Assembly (NCBI RefSeq): GCF_900104335.1 | Contig: NZ_FMXT01000001.1 | Location: 310,001 to 374,000 of the forward strand | Direction: 5' to 3' | DNA from: Pseudobutyrivibrio sp. YE44 | GTDB taxonomy: Bacteria; Bacillota; Clostridia; Lachnospirales; Lachnospiraceae | Length of the DNA: 64,000 nucleotides | Shown here: positions 27,749-36,020 of the stretch, one piece after another | Numbering within the stretch: position 1 is the stretch's first letter | Layout: every line of letters starts with the position of its first letter | Notes under the pieces: generated by a model | The model's database searches: none | Told to the model about the DNA's origin: nothing | What the model saw: the letters and a program-made list of their open reading frames with translations, nothing else | Made by a program: the position numbers and the translations under genes

Positions 27749-28396
27749 ATGATTGTTGATGAGAGATATACCACCTATTTGAATAGTCTTTACCCAGAGC
27801 TTTCGCCTGAGCTTAAGGCTATTCAGCAGGAGGCTTTAGACACCTTTGTTCCTATCATCAGGCTAGAAACTGTCAATTTGCTGAGGCTCCTCATTGCTAT
27901 GAACCAGCCAAAGAAGATTCTTGAGGTTGGAGCGGCAGTAGGATTCTCAGCAAATCTTATGGCTGAGGCAGCTGGTCCTGATGCTAGGATTACTACAATT
28001 GAAAATTATGAGCCTCGTATTCCTATCGCAAATGCGAATTTCAAAAGATGTGGTCATGAAAATCAAATCACACTTTTGGAGGGGGATGCAATGAAGATAT
28101 TGCCAACCTTGGAAGGTCCATATGATTTTGTATTTATGGATGCTGCAAAGGGCCAGTACATAAACTTCTGGCCAGAGGTCAAGAGGCTTACTCGTGCAGG
28201 TGGTGTTATAGTTACTGATAATGTATTACAGGACGGGGATATTATTGAGTCTAGATATGCTATTACAAGACGTAATCGTACCATTCACAAACGAATGAGA
28301 GATTATCTTTATGAACTGACTCATGATGAAGGTTTTTCTACTACGATTCTTCCACTTGGAGATGGCGTTAGTATTAGTGTGAAAGGAAAGAAATGA
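27749..28396 (+). CDS. trmR: SAM-dependent O-methyltransferase, probably TrmR
   Basis: A 215-residue class I methyltransferase of the caffeoyl-CoA/catechol O-methyltransferase family: KKILEVGAAVGFSANLM is the SAM motif, with DFVFMDAAKGQYINFWP and VTDNVLQDGDI later. In Bacillus the homologue YrrM (TrmR) methylates 5-hydroxyuridine-34 of tRNA to mo5U and is encoded beside the U32 proteins that make the hydroxyl. The same order here supports TrmR. It overlaps the next gene by ATGA. Confidence 0.85.
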   Translation: MIVDERYTTYLNSLYPELSPELKAIQQEALDTFVPIIRLETVNLLRLLIAMNQPKKILEVGAAVGFSANLMAEAAGPDARITTIENYEPRIPIANANFKRCGHENQITLLEGDAMKILPTLEGPYDFVFMDAAKGQYINFWPEVKRLTRAGGVIVTDNVLQDGDIIESRYAITRRNRTIHKRMRDYLYELTHDEGFSTTILPLGDGVSISVKGKK

Positions 28397-29619
28397 GAGA
28401 AACAGAGTTATTAGTTCCAGCAAGCAGTCTTGAAGTTCTTAAGGTTGCTGTTATTTATGGAGCAGATGCAGTTTTTATTGGCGGAGAAGTGTTCGGTCTT
28501 AGAGCTAAAGCTAAGAACTTCTCAAAGGAAGATATGATTGAGGGCGTAAAGTTTGCCCATGATCATGGCGTAAAGGTTCACGTTACTGTTAATATTTTGG
28601 CTCATAATAATGATCTTGAAGGCGTTAGAGAGTATTTAAAGGAACTTAAAGAAATTGGTCCTGATGCTCTTATTATTGCAGATCCTGCTATATTCATGAT
28701 GGCTAAAGAGATTTGTCCTGAAATCGAAAGACATGTGAGCACACAGGCTAATAACACAAATTATGGTACATACAAGTTTTGGTATGACTTAGGTGCATCA
28801 AGAGTTGTTTCTGCCAGAGAGCTTTCATTGGCAGAAATCAAAGAGATTAGAGCAAACATTCCTGATGATTTAGAGATTGAATCATTCATTCATGGTGCAA
28901 TGTGCATTTCTTATTCAGGCAGATGTCTTCTTTCAAATTACTTTACAGGTAGGGATGCAAATCAGGGCGCTTGCACACATCCTTGTAGATGGAAGTATGC
29001 TGTTGTTGAGGAACAGCGTCCAGGAGAGTATTTCCCTGTATACGAGAATGAGAGAGGAACATACATCTTCAATTCAAAGGATTTATGTATGATCGAGCAT
29101 ATTCCTGACTTGATTGATGCTGGTATTGACAGCTTTAAGATTGAAGGTCGTATGAAGACTGCTCTTTATGTTGCAACTGTAGCTCGTACATATCGCAAGG
29201 CTATTGATGACTACAAGGAATCACCTGCAAAATACGAGGCAAATCTTGATTGGTACAAGGAACAGATTGCTGCATGTACATATCGTCAGTTTACAACTGG
29301 CTTCTACTATGGAAAGCCATCTGAGGAATCTCAGATTTATGATAACAATACCTACAATATCGGATATACCTATTTAGGTATCTGTGGCACTGCTGATTCA
29401 GAAGGATATTTTGAAATTGAGCAGAGAAATAAATTTTCAGTAGGTGAAACTATTGAAATTATGAAGCCAAACGGTGATAATGTAGAGGTAGAAGTTTTAG
29501 GAATTAAAGATGAGGACGGAAACGCTATGGAAAGCTGTCCACATCCAAAGCAAAAGCTTTTCATAAAGCTTAGCGTTACTCCAGCGGAGTATGATTTATT
29601 ACGTAGAAAAGAAGCATAA
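28393..29619 (+). CDS. trhP: U32 family protein, probable tRNA hydroxylation protein TrhP
   Basis: A 408-residue U32 'peptidase' family protein. It has the TIM-barrel start ELLVPASSLEVLKVAVIYGADAVFIGG, the Cys cluster region HGAMCISYSGRCLLSNY...GACTHPCRWKY, and the signature DLCMIEHIPDLIDAGIDSFKIEGRMK. Bacillus and E. coli members (TrhP/YegQ, RlhA) hydroxylate tRNA or rRNA bases using prephenate rather than cleaving protein. The ATGA overlap with the methyltransferase gene supports a joint xo5U34 pathway; only one U32 gene is present here. Confidence 0.88.
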   Translation: MRETELLVPASSLEVLKVAVIYGADAVFIGGEVFGLRAKAKNFSKEDMIEGVKFAHDHGVKVHVTVNILAHNNDLEGVREYLKELKEIGPDALIIADPAIFMMAKEICPEIERHVSTQANNTNYGTYKFWYDLGASRVVSARELSLAEIKEIRANIPDDLEIESFIHGAMCISYSGRCLLSNYFTGRDANQGACTHPCRWKYAVVEEQRPGEYFPVYENERGTYIFNSKDLCMIEHIPDLIDAGIDSFKIEGRMKTALYVATVARTYRKAIDDYKESPAKYEANLDWYKEQIAACTYRQFTTGFYYGKPSEESQIYDNNTYNIGYTYLGICGTADSEGYFEIEQRNKFSVGETIEIMKPNGDNVEVEVLGIKDEDGNAMESCPHPKQKLFIKLSVTPAEYDLLRRKEA

Positions 29620-29639
29620 ATGTAAACGAGGAGAATACA

Positions 29640-30692
29640 ATGGCAGAAAAATATGTTGCTTACGTTGGTACTTATACTCACCAGACTAGTGTAGGTATCT
29701 ATGTTTATGATGTTAATCCTGAAACAGGAGTACTTACAGAGCAGAGCGTTGCTCCAATTAACAATCCTTCTGATATTATTAATTCTAAGGACAACAAGTT
29801 CCTTTATTCTATTGCTGATGAAGGTGTTGCATCCTTCAAGATTTTAGAGAACGGTGATCTTGAAAAGATGAATCAGGAATGGGTTGGAGGCATGCGTGGC
29901 TGCAATCTTTGTGTTGATTCTCAGAATAGATATTTATTTGTTGCTGGTTATCATGATGGTCGTGTTACTATGATGAGCCTCAACAAGGACGGAAGCATTG
30001 GCGGTATCGCTGATGGTATCTTCCATCAGGGAATTGGTAAGTCAGTTGCTGACAGACCACTTTACCCACACTGTACATGTGTAGAGCTTACACCAGATGA
30101 GCGTTTCCTTTGCGTTGTAGAAAATGGTCTTCACCAGATCAAAATCTACGAAGTTGATTACGAAAACGGAAAGCTTCGTCTTGTAGATATCGTTAGATGT
30201 ACAATGGGCTCAGCTCCACTAAAGATGAAATTCTCTAACGACGGAAAGTATGCTTACGTTATCACAGAGATGTCTAACGAGATTTTAGTTTATGATTATC
30301 ATATCATTGATGATCATCCTGATTTTGAGAACATCCAGACTGTTTCTCTTCTTGTTGGTGTTGATGAGGAAATCAGTACTGGTACAAATATCAAGTTTGG
30401 TGAGGATAACAAGTACTTATACGCCAGCGTTGATGGTCTTAATGCTGTCTGCATGTATGAAAGAGATGTTAGATCTGGAAAGATTACATATTTCTCACAC
30501 AACTTTATTAGTGGCGATTATCCTAAGAGTTTTGCAGTTTTACCTGGGGATAAATATTTTGTTTCACTTAATCACGATACAAACGAAATCCGCAGCTTCA
30601 CAATCGACAAGAAGACTGGTCATTCTTTAATGCAGAATGCGCCTATCAAGATTGCTAAGCCAAACAGTATAGTGGTTGTAAAGATTAAATAG
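29640..30692 (+). CDS. Lactonase-family beta-propeller protein
   Basis: A 350-residue cytoplasmic protein with repeated seven-bladed propeller pieces (YVAYVGTYTHQTSVGIYVYDVNPET, YPHCTCVELTPDERFLCVVENG, IKFGEDNKYLYASVDGLN). It belongs to the 6-phosphogluconolactonase-like Pgl/YkgB family. Known members hydrolyse 6-phosphogluconolactone, but the substrate here is not shown. CGAGGAG precedes the ATG, and a strong terminator follows. Confidence 0.85.
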   Translation: MAEKYVAYVGTYTHQTSVGIYVYDVNPETGVLTEQSVAPINNPSDIINSKDNKFLYSIADEGVASFKILENGDLEKMNQEWVGGMRGCNLCVDSQNRYLFVAGYHDGRVTMMSLNKDGSIGGIADGIFHQGIGKSVADRPLYPHCTCVELTPDERFLCVVENGLHQIKIYEVDYENGKLRLVDIVRCTMGSAPLKMKFSNDGKYAYVITEMSNEILVYDYHIIDDHPDFENIQTVSLLVGVDEEISTGTNIKFGEDNKYLYASVDGLNAVCMYERDVRSGKITYFSHNFISGDYPKSFAVLPGDKYFVSLNHDTNEIRSFTIDKKTGHSLMQNAPIKIAKPNSIVVVKIK

Positions 30693-30699
30693 TTTTTAT

Positions 30700-30725
30700 G
30701 GGGCTGTTTAAGACAGCCCCTTTTT
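30700..30725 (+). terminator. Intrinsic terminator after the lactonase gene
   Basis: GGGGCTGT-TTAAG-ACAGCCCC followed by five T. Confidence 0.95.
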
Positions 30726-30759
30726 CATAGGGTTGATTGCTTAAATTAGGAGGCTTCAT

Positions 30760-31857
30760 ATGTCTGGTTCATCGTTTGGTAATACTATTAAAATATCAAC
30801 ATGGGGAGAATCCCATGGTGCAGCATTAGGTGTAGTTATTGACGGATTTCCTGCTGGACTTCCTCTTTGCGAAGAGGATATTCAATCTTATCTTGATAGA
30901 AGAAAACCTGGTCAGTCTAAATTCACTACTGCACGTGCTGAAGGTGACAAGGTAGAGATTCTTTCAGGTGTGTTTGAAGGTCACACCACTGGTACACCTA
31001 TTTCACTTATGGTTAGAAATATGGACCAGCATTCCAAGGATTATGGCGATATAGCCCACAGCTTTAGACCGGGTCATGCAGATTATGGTTTCTACGAAAA
31101 ATTCGGCTTTAGAGATTATCGTGGAGGCGGTCGTTCTTCTGGTAGAGAGACCATCGGTCGAGTTGCTGCAGGTGCCATTTGTGCCAAGCTTTTAAAGACA
31201 CTTGGTGTGGAATTATTCGCATATACGAAGTCAATTGGAGATATTGCAATTACAAAAATCGAACTTGGTGAGAGAGATGCGAACCCTGTTGGAATGCCAG
31301 ATGCAGATGCAGCGGCAAAGGCTCAGGAATTCCTTGAAGCCTGCATTCACAACTGCGATAGCGCAGGTGGTGTAATCGAATGTGTTATCACCGGTGTTCC
31401 TGCTGGAATTGGTGATCCAGTTTTTGACAAGCTTGATGCGAAGCTTGCCCAGGCGCTTGTTTCTATCGGTGCTGTCAAGGGCGTAGAAATAGGCGATGGT
31501 TTTGAGGCTGCCAAAACAACAGGAAGCCTTAACAACGATTGCTTCACCTTAGATGATGAAGGTAAGGTTGTTAAGGAGACCAACCACAGTGGTGGAATTT
31601 TAGGTGGCATATCAGATGGAGACGACATTATTGTTCGTGCAGCTATTAAGCCTACTCCATCTATTTCTAAGAAACAGCATACTGTTAATGAACAGGGCCA
31701 GGAAACGGACATTGAGATTCATGGTCGTCATGATCCTGTTGTTGTTCCTAGAGCTGTTGTAGTGGTTGAGGCAATGTGTGCTATCACAATTTGTGACGCA
31801 ATGCTTAGTCACATGACAGACAGAGTGGATTATATAAAGGAGTTTTATAAGAATTGA
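30760..31857 (+). CDS. aroC: Chorismate synthase
   Basis: A 365-residue FMN-dependent enzyme for the last step to chorismate, converting 5-enolpyruvylshikimate-3-phosphate. Signatures are WGESHGAALGVVIDGFPAGL near the N terminus, RDYRGGGRSSGRETIGRVAA and HDPVVVPRAVVVVEAM. AGGAGG lies seven bases before the ATG. No other aromatic pathway genes are adjacent. It overlaps tgt by four bases. Confidence 0.97.
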   Translation: MSGSSFGNTIKISTWGESHGAALGVVIDGFPAGLPLCEEDIQSYLDRRKPGQSKFTTARAEGDKVEILSGVFEGHTTGTPISLMVRNMDQHSKDYGDIAHSFRPGHADYGFYEKFGFRDYRGGGRSSGRETIGRVAAGAICAKLLKTLGVELFAYTKSIGDIAITKIELGERDANPVGMPDADAAAKAQEFLEACIHNCDSAGGVIECVITGVPAGIGDPVFDKLDAKLAQALVSIGAVKGVEIGDGFEAAKTTGSLNNDCFTLDDEGKVVKETNHSGGILGGISDGDDIIVRAAIKPTPSISKKQHTVNEQGQETDIEIHGRHDPVVVPRAVVVVEAMCAITICDAMLSHMTDRVDYIKEFYKN

Positions 31858-32990
31858 AGTACGAATTATTAAAAACAGAAGGGAAGGCCAAAAGAGGTCG
31901 ATTTCATACTGTTCACGGTGTAATTGAAACACCTGTATTTATGAATGTTGGTACAGTTGCGGCTATCAAAGGTGCCGTATCTACTGACGATTTACGAGAG
32001 ATTAAGTGCCAGGTGGAGCTTTCAAACACTTATCACTTACATGTGCGTACAGGTGATAAGCTTATAAAGGAGCTTGGTGGCCTTCATAAATTTATGAATT
32101 GGGACCGTCCAATCCTTACAGATTCCGGCGGATTCCAGGTTTTCTCTCTTGCAGGCATTCGTAAAATCAAAGAAGAAGGTGTTACCTTCAATTCACACAT
32201 AGATGGACGCAAAATCTTCATGGGCCCAGAGGAATCTATGCAGATTCAGTCAAATCTTGGTTCTACCATCGCTATGGCCTTTGATGAGTGTCCACCAGCC
32301 CTTGCTGAACGTAAATACGTAGAGGATTCTGTTGCTCGTACTACAAGATGGCTTTATCGTTGTAAGGAGGAGATGGCTCGCCTAAATTCTCTTCCTGACA
32401 CTATCAATAAAGAGCAGCTTTTGTTTGGAATCAATCAAGGTGCTATTTTTAATGACATTCGTATTGAGCATGCAAAACGTATTGCAGAGCTTGATTTGCC
32501 TGGTTATGCTGTAGGTGGTCTTGCTGTTGGTGAAAGCCACGAGCAGATGTACGATGTTCTTGACAATGTTGTACCGTATCTTCCACAGAATAAGCCAACT
32601 TATCTTATGGGTGTTGGTACTCCAGCTAATATCCTTGAGGCAGTGGAGCGTGGCGTAGATTTCTTTGATTGCGTTTATCCTAGCCGTAACGGTCGTCATG
32701 GTCACGTATATACAAATCACGGCAAGCTCAATCTTTTCAACCAGAAGTTTGAAAAGGATATGAGACCTATCGAGGAAGGCTGTGGCTGTCCAACCTGTCG
32801 AAGCTATTCACGTGCCTACGTTCGTCATCTTTTAAAGGCAAAGGAAATGCTTGGTATGCGTCTTTGCGTACTTCACAATCTCTATTTCTACAACACAATG
32901 ATGGAAGAAATCAGAGATGCCTTAGATACTGGCGATTTTGCAGGATATAAGAAGAGAAAGCTTGAGAGTATGGAAGCAGGCGAGGATTAA
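31854..32990 (+). CDS. tgt: tRNA-guanine transglycosylase (Tgt)
   Basis: A 378-residue TIM-barrel enzyme exchanging G34 for preQ1 in tRNA with GUN anticodons. Catalytic segments are LTDSGGFQVFSL and FDCVYPSRNGRHGHVYT; the zinc site is GCGCPTCRSYSRAYVRHLL plus a later His. The start is TTG at 31854, overlapping the aroC stop, with AAAGGAG about ten bases upstream; the next ATG is too far inside. Confidence 0.96.
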   Translation: MKYELLKTEGKAKRGRFHTVHGVIETPVFMNVGTVAAIKGAVSTDDLREIKCQVELSNTYHLHVRTGDKLIKELGGLHKFMNWDRPILTDSGGFQVFSLAGIRKIKEEGVTFNSHIDGRKIFMGPEESMQIQSNLGSTIAMAFDECPPALAERKYVEDSVARTTRWLYRCKEEMARLNSLPDTINKEQLLFGINQGAIFNDIRIEHAKRIAELDLPGYAVGGLAVGESHEQMYDVLDNVVPYLPQNKPTYLMGVGTPANILEAVERGVDFFDCVYPSRNGRHGHVYTNHGKLNLFNQKFEKDMRPIEEGCGCPTCRSYSRAYVRHLLKAKEMLGMRLCVLHNLYFYNTMMEEIRDALDTGDFAGYKKRKLESMEAGED

Positions 32991-33022
32991 TCTTAATTAT
33001 TTATTAAATGAATCTTTTTGTC

Positions 33023-33052
33023 TTGCGCTTAACTATATTCTTTTGGTAAAAT
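33023..33052 (+). promoter_or_regulatory. Probable promoter of yajC
   Basis: TTGCGC (33023-33028), 18 bases, TAAAAT (33047-33052), in the 107-base gap between tgt and yajC. Confidence 0.5.
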
Positions 33053-33097
33053 TAATTTCAGTGATTTGGCGTAAGCCTAGTTTAGGAGGATAAGTTA

Positions 33098-33400
33098 ATG
33101 GATAGTTCAATCAGCTTGATTATTTGGGTCGTAGTACTTTTTGTATTTATGTACTTCTTTATGATTCGTCCACAGCAGAAGGAGCAGAAGCAGAAGACAG
33201 CTATGATGTCATCTCTTGCAGTTGGCGATACAGTACTTACAACAAGTGGTTTTTATGGTGTAATCATTTCTATCCCAGACGATACAACTGTTATCGTTGA
33301 GTTCGGAAGCGATAAGCACTGCCGCATCCCAATGACTAAGAATGCCATTGCACAGGTTGAAAAGCCTGAGGATGCCGTTAAAGCAACAGACGCAAAATAA
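33098..33400 (+). CDS. yajC: Preprotein translocase subunit YajC
   Basis: A 100-residue membrane protein: one N-terminal helix (LIIWVVVLFVFMYFFMIRP) followed by the family segment QQKEQKQKTAMMSSLAVGDTV and a small soluble domain. YajC associates with SecDF and the Sec channel. It lies after tgt, the classic tgt-yajC order. The 3' end and its terminator form one outer arm of the giant palindrome. Confidence 0.96.
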   Translation: MDSSISLIIWVVVLFVFMYFFMIRPQQKEQKQKTAMMSSLAVGDTVLTTSGFYGVIISIPDDTTVIVEFGSDKHCRIPMTKNAIAQVEKPEDAVKATDAK

Positions 33401-33413
33401 CATTCAAACACAT

Positions 33414-33446
33414 CGGCCCACGGAATATTCCGTGGGCCGCTTTTTT
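33414..33446 (+). terminator. Terminator of yajC, left end of the giant palindrome
   Basis: CGGCCCACGGAA-TA-TTCCGTGGGCCG followed by C and six T, continuing as CTCTTTTTC. The same CGGCC...GGCCGCTTTTTTCTC text occurs in the opposite orientation at 34065-34093. Confidence 0.93.
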
Positions 33447-33471
33447 CTCTTTTTCTATATTGTCCTCACAC

Positions 33472-34041
33472 CTGCCTGCCTCCCGGCCCGCCCCCTAACA
33501 CCACAGCTATATATTCAGTCTCAAAATAATGTTTCTCTAAATGCTGCATGTCGCTTTCTTTATTGTAGTTTTCTTTTCAATTCGTTGCACTTTTATCGCT
33601 ACTGTATGCATTGCGCAGACACACACTATTGTTAGTAATGCTCTCCATCAGAGGATATGCCTATCAGTTGTTGGAATTTGTAATGCGCTTAGTAAAATAA
33701 AAAGCAGGTTTTGTATGTATAGGCAGCAGTCGCTAGGACGGCGGCTGCAGTGGTCACTTGATACACGATGTTGAATGTGCCACGGTGCCTATACATTCAA
33801 AACCTGCTTTTTTAATTTTACTTAGCAAATGGAGTATGGAAACAACTGATAGGCATATCCTCTGATGGAGAGCATTATATAAGCTTTTATGTGTCTGTGC
33901 TATACATACAGTAGCTTCAAAGTGCAACACCAATGAAAAGACAACTACGTAAAGCTCCATTTGCAGCATTAAGAGAAACTATTATTTTGTTCCGATTCAT
34001 ATATAGCTGTGGTGTTAGGGGGCGGGCCGGGAGGCAGGCAG
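33472..34041. repeat. Giant imperfect palindrome, copy 1 (570 bp)
   Basis: The 43 bases at 33472-33514 are exactly complementary to 33999-34041 (GC-rich stem starting CTGCCTGCCTCCCGG). Further matched arm blocks follow inward, such as ATGCTCTCCATCAGAGGATA on the left and its complement on the right, separated by unmatched internal loops. The centre is a conserved branched core at 33699-33813. It fills the gap between convergent genes. No credible gene lies within; the short open frames are by-products of the symmetry. Homologous, inverted, to the element at 43757. It may be a large structured RNA, a DNA hairpin or a foldback mobile element. Confidence 0.9.
33699..33813. other. Conserved branched core of palindrome copy 1
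   Basis: AAAAAGCAGGTTTTG...TATAGG pairs with CCTATA...CAAAACCTGCTTTTT. Enclosed are two hairpins: GCAGTCGC/GGCGGCTGC (33726-33748) and GTGGTCAC...GTGCCAC. This is the best conserved part between the two copies. Because the stem carries an A-run before and a T-run after, it could also act as a two-way terminator. Confidence 0.75.
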
Positions 34042-34064
34042 AGTAGCTTACTGTAGAAAAAGAG

Positions 34065-34093
34065 AAAAAAGCGGCCACAGATAAATGTGGCCG
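34065..34093 (-). terminator. Terminator of the DUF1113-like gene, right end of palindrome copy 1
   Basis: On the minus strand: CGGCCACA-TTTATC-TGTGGCCG, then C and six T, continuing CTCTTTTTCTA, as on the opposite side of the palindrome. Confidence 0.9.
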
Positions 34094-34103
34094 ATGTGGA
34101 ATG

Positions 34104-34961
34104 TTATTTTGTTTTCTTGCGGAGGAACTCAGAGCCTTTGTCGAGGAGGGCTTTGGTGGAGGCTACGGGGTGGGTGAACTTCGCGATGTGACGGAACTGG
34201 CCACGTTGGGTTTCGGTGGCATTTAACACCCACTGTTTAACGGCCTCGGTTGAGAGCTGCTCCTTGAGTTCGGCTATTCGTTCAGCGTTCATTTCCTTCT
34301 TGAGGATAGCGGCTTCTTTTCGTTCGTTGGCTTTTTCAAGACGGGCTATTTTAGCGTCGGCGCGGCTGATTTGCCAAGCCTCGATGCGCTCGGCCATCTG
34401 GGTGTTGATTTGTTCGTTGATGCGCTCAAATTCCTTGGCGAAGCTTGTGATGGCAGAGACGGTAAGAGCCATATCCATTCCAAATAGAAACATAAATATA
34501 AGTGCAAATAACTCAACGATTACTGATGGAATAAGGGATATGCTGTACACGATTGGTGGAATGATTAGTTGAGTAACAATGATTCCTGCAAATCCGAAGC
34601 ATATAGTGAAGGGGATGCATACGCGTCCGTTGATGTTTAGTGGAAATTCTCCGTAATCCCACCATCTGGCGTTGAAGCGTTTTTCCAGTATGTAGGAAGT
34701 TCCATATTCTAGGAAGAAGGATCCGATGGAGCATCCTAAAAAGATTATTGCTAAATGTGGCTTTACGGATAAATGGTTTGGTATATCTACGAATATGATT
34801 TGTGCTAGAGTGGCGCCTGCACCGTATAGCGGGATGCATGGGCCGTAAAGAAAACCTCGATTTTCCCAGGCTTTTTCGTGGATTGTACAAAAGCAGGTCT
34901 CGTATATCCAGCCTAAGAAACTATATATAATAAAATAAACGAAATACTTCGAAACTATCAT
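34104..34961 (-). CDS. Putative ABC transporter permease-like membrane protein
   Basis: A 285-residue membrane protein. The N-terminal part (YFVYFIIYSFLGWIYETCFC, RGFLYGPCIPLYG, LEYGTSYILEKRF, WWDYGEFPLNINGRVCIPF) matches the putative ABC-transporter type IV (DUF1113, CmpB-like) family with about five helices. A long charged helical tail follows (residues about 185-285, AERIEAWQISRADAKIARLEK). The frame is open further upstream, but ATG 34961 has a GGAGG ribosome site and gives the family N terminus. Function unknown. Transcribed towards yajC. Confidence 0.8.
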   Translation of the reverse strand: MIVSKYFVYFIIYSFLGWIYETCFCTIHEKAWENRGFLYGPCIPLYGAGATLAQIIFVDIPNHLSVKPHLAIIFLGCSIGSFFLEYGTSYILEKRFNARWWDYGEFPLNINGRVCIPFTICFGFAGIIVTQLIIPPIVYSISLIPSVIVELFALIFMFLFGMDMALTVSAITSFAKEFERINEQINTQMAERIEAWQISRADAKIARLEKANERKEAAILKKEMNAERIAELKEQLSTEAVKQWVLNATETQRGQFRHIAKFTHPVASTKALLDKGSEFLRKKTK

Positions 34962-35099
34962 AACCTTGTCCTCCAACACATAAGTATAATAGATGTGGGG
35001 CATAAATAAAATGCATAGGGGAAAGTTCATAGAAATTTACGATTATTGTTGTATTATAAATATACCTATAGGTGTGTTTTTATATGGGTGGTGATATTT

Positions 35100-35627
35100 A
35101 TGCTAGGGATAAATTCTATTGGGAATTCAAATCCTTTTAATTCTAGCGGTGTTTCAAATTCCTTAACAACTCAGGGCTCATCTCAGGTAGCAAAAGAACT
35201 AAAAGCAGAGGGGAAAAGCGAAGCTTTAGCGAAAAGCTATGGTTCTGAACGTGCGGCCAAAAGAGCTGGTGTTATTGAATGTGAAACCTGTGCGTCCCGT
35301 AAATATCAGGATGGAAGTGATGAGCAGGTTTCCTTTAAATCAGCAGCGCATATTGCTCCAGAAGCTGCTGCAGCAAGAGTTAGGGGCCATGAGCAGGAGC
35401 ATGTGAACAATGCCTATGATAAGGCTAAGGAAAAGGGTGGTAAGGTTTTGAATGCCTCTGTGGCTATTCATACTGCTGTATGCCCAGAATGCGGCCGCAC
35501 CTATGTTTCAGGAGGAACAACCACAACCCATATTAAGTATCCTAATGAGGATAATCCATATCAGAAATCACGAAAAGAAGCAGATGGAAAATTGCTTTCT
35601 GGAATGAATTTTGATGTTGGGGTATAA
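35100..35627 (+). CDS. Small metalloprotease-like protein with HExxH-type motif
   Basis: A 175-residue protein. It has Cys pairs CETCASRKY and CPECGRTYVSGG and, between them, RGHEQEHVNNAYDKAKEKGG. The HEQEH is a candidate zinc-protease motif of the SprA/CJM1_0395-like family. The N-terminal 40 residues are Ser/Asn rich, and no signal peptide is clear. ATG 35100 has GGTGG upstream; an in-frame ATG at 35046 lacks a ribosome site. Catalytic activity is inferred from the motif only. Confidence 0.72.
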   Translation: MLGINSIGNSNPFNSSGVSNSLTTQGSSQVAKELKAEGKSEALAKSYGSERAAKRAGVIECETCASRKYQDGSDEQVSFKSAAHIAPEAAAARVRGHEQEHVNNAYDKAKEKGGKVLNASVAIHTAVCPECGRTYVSGGTTTTHIKYPNEDNPYQKSRKEADGKLLSGMNFDVGV

Positions 35628-35713
35628 AGTACTCCTAAAGTCTTGAAAATAGGTTTTTGCTGTGATATACTTCGTTTGTTGCGAATCACCGCACCCATTA
35701 TTAGGAGGAAATT

Positions 35714-35956
35714 ATGCAAACATTAAAGTTAGTTCTTATTATATTATTAATCATCATTTGTGTGGCACTTACAGTCATTATTCTTTTCCAGGAGGGCAAG
35801 CAGAACGGACTTGGTTCTTTATCAGGCCAGCAGTTCGATTCTTACTGGAGCCGAAACAAAGGTCGCTCACGTGAGGGCTTATTAGTTAAGCTTACAAGCG
35901 TATGTGTAATCCTTTTCTTCGTACTTTCAGCTGTTCTCAATATTGGAAGTTTCTAA
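35714..35956 (+). CDS. secG: Preprotein translocase subunit SecG
   Basis: An 80-residue protein with two hydrophobic helices flanking the conserved loop LFQEGKQNGLGSLSGQ, followed by ...FDSYWSRNKGRSREGLL. This is the standard SecG topology, assisting SecYEG translocation. TAGGAGG precedes the ATG. It is followed by a terminator and rnr, the usual secG-rnr-smpB order. Confidence 0.95.
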   Translation: MQTLKLVLIILLIIICVALTVIILFQEGKQNGLGSLSGQQFDSYWSRNKGRSREGLLVKLTSVCVILFFVLSAVLNIGSF

Positions 35957-35969
35957 GAATTGATTTTAT

Positions 35970-35991
35970 GCCACCCGAAAGGGTGGCTTTT
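35970..35991 (+). terminator. Intrinsic terminator between secG and rnr
   Basis: GCCACCC-GAAA-GGGTGGC with four T; a strong tetraloop hairpin that may give partial readthrough into rnr. Confidence 0.85.
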
Positions 35992-36020
35992 AATGTTTAA
36001 AGAGAAATTTTAGGAGAAAC

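Noticed and set aside
33541-33969. Open frames of 71-77 codons inside giant palindrome copy 1, encoding similar Cys/Ile-rich peptides on opposite strands
   Set aside because: They mirror each other because the DNA is an inverted repeat, have no ribosome sites, are not preserved as open frames in copy 2, and their composition is not protein-like.
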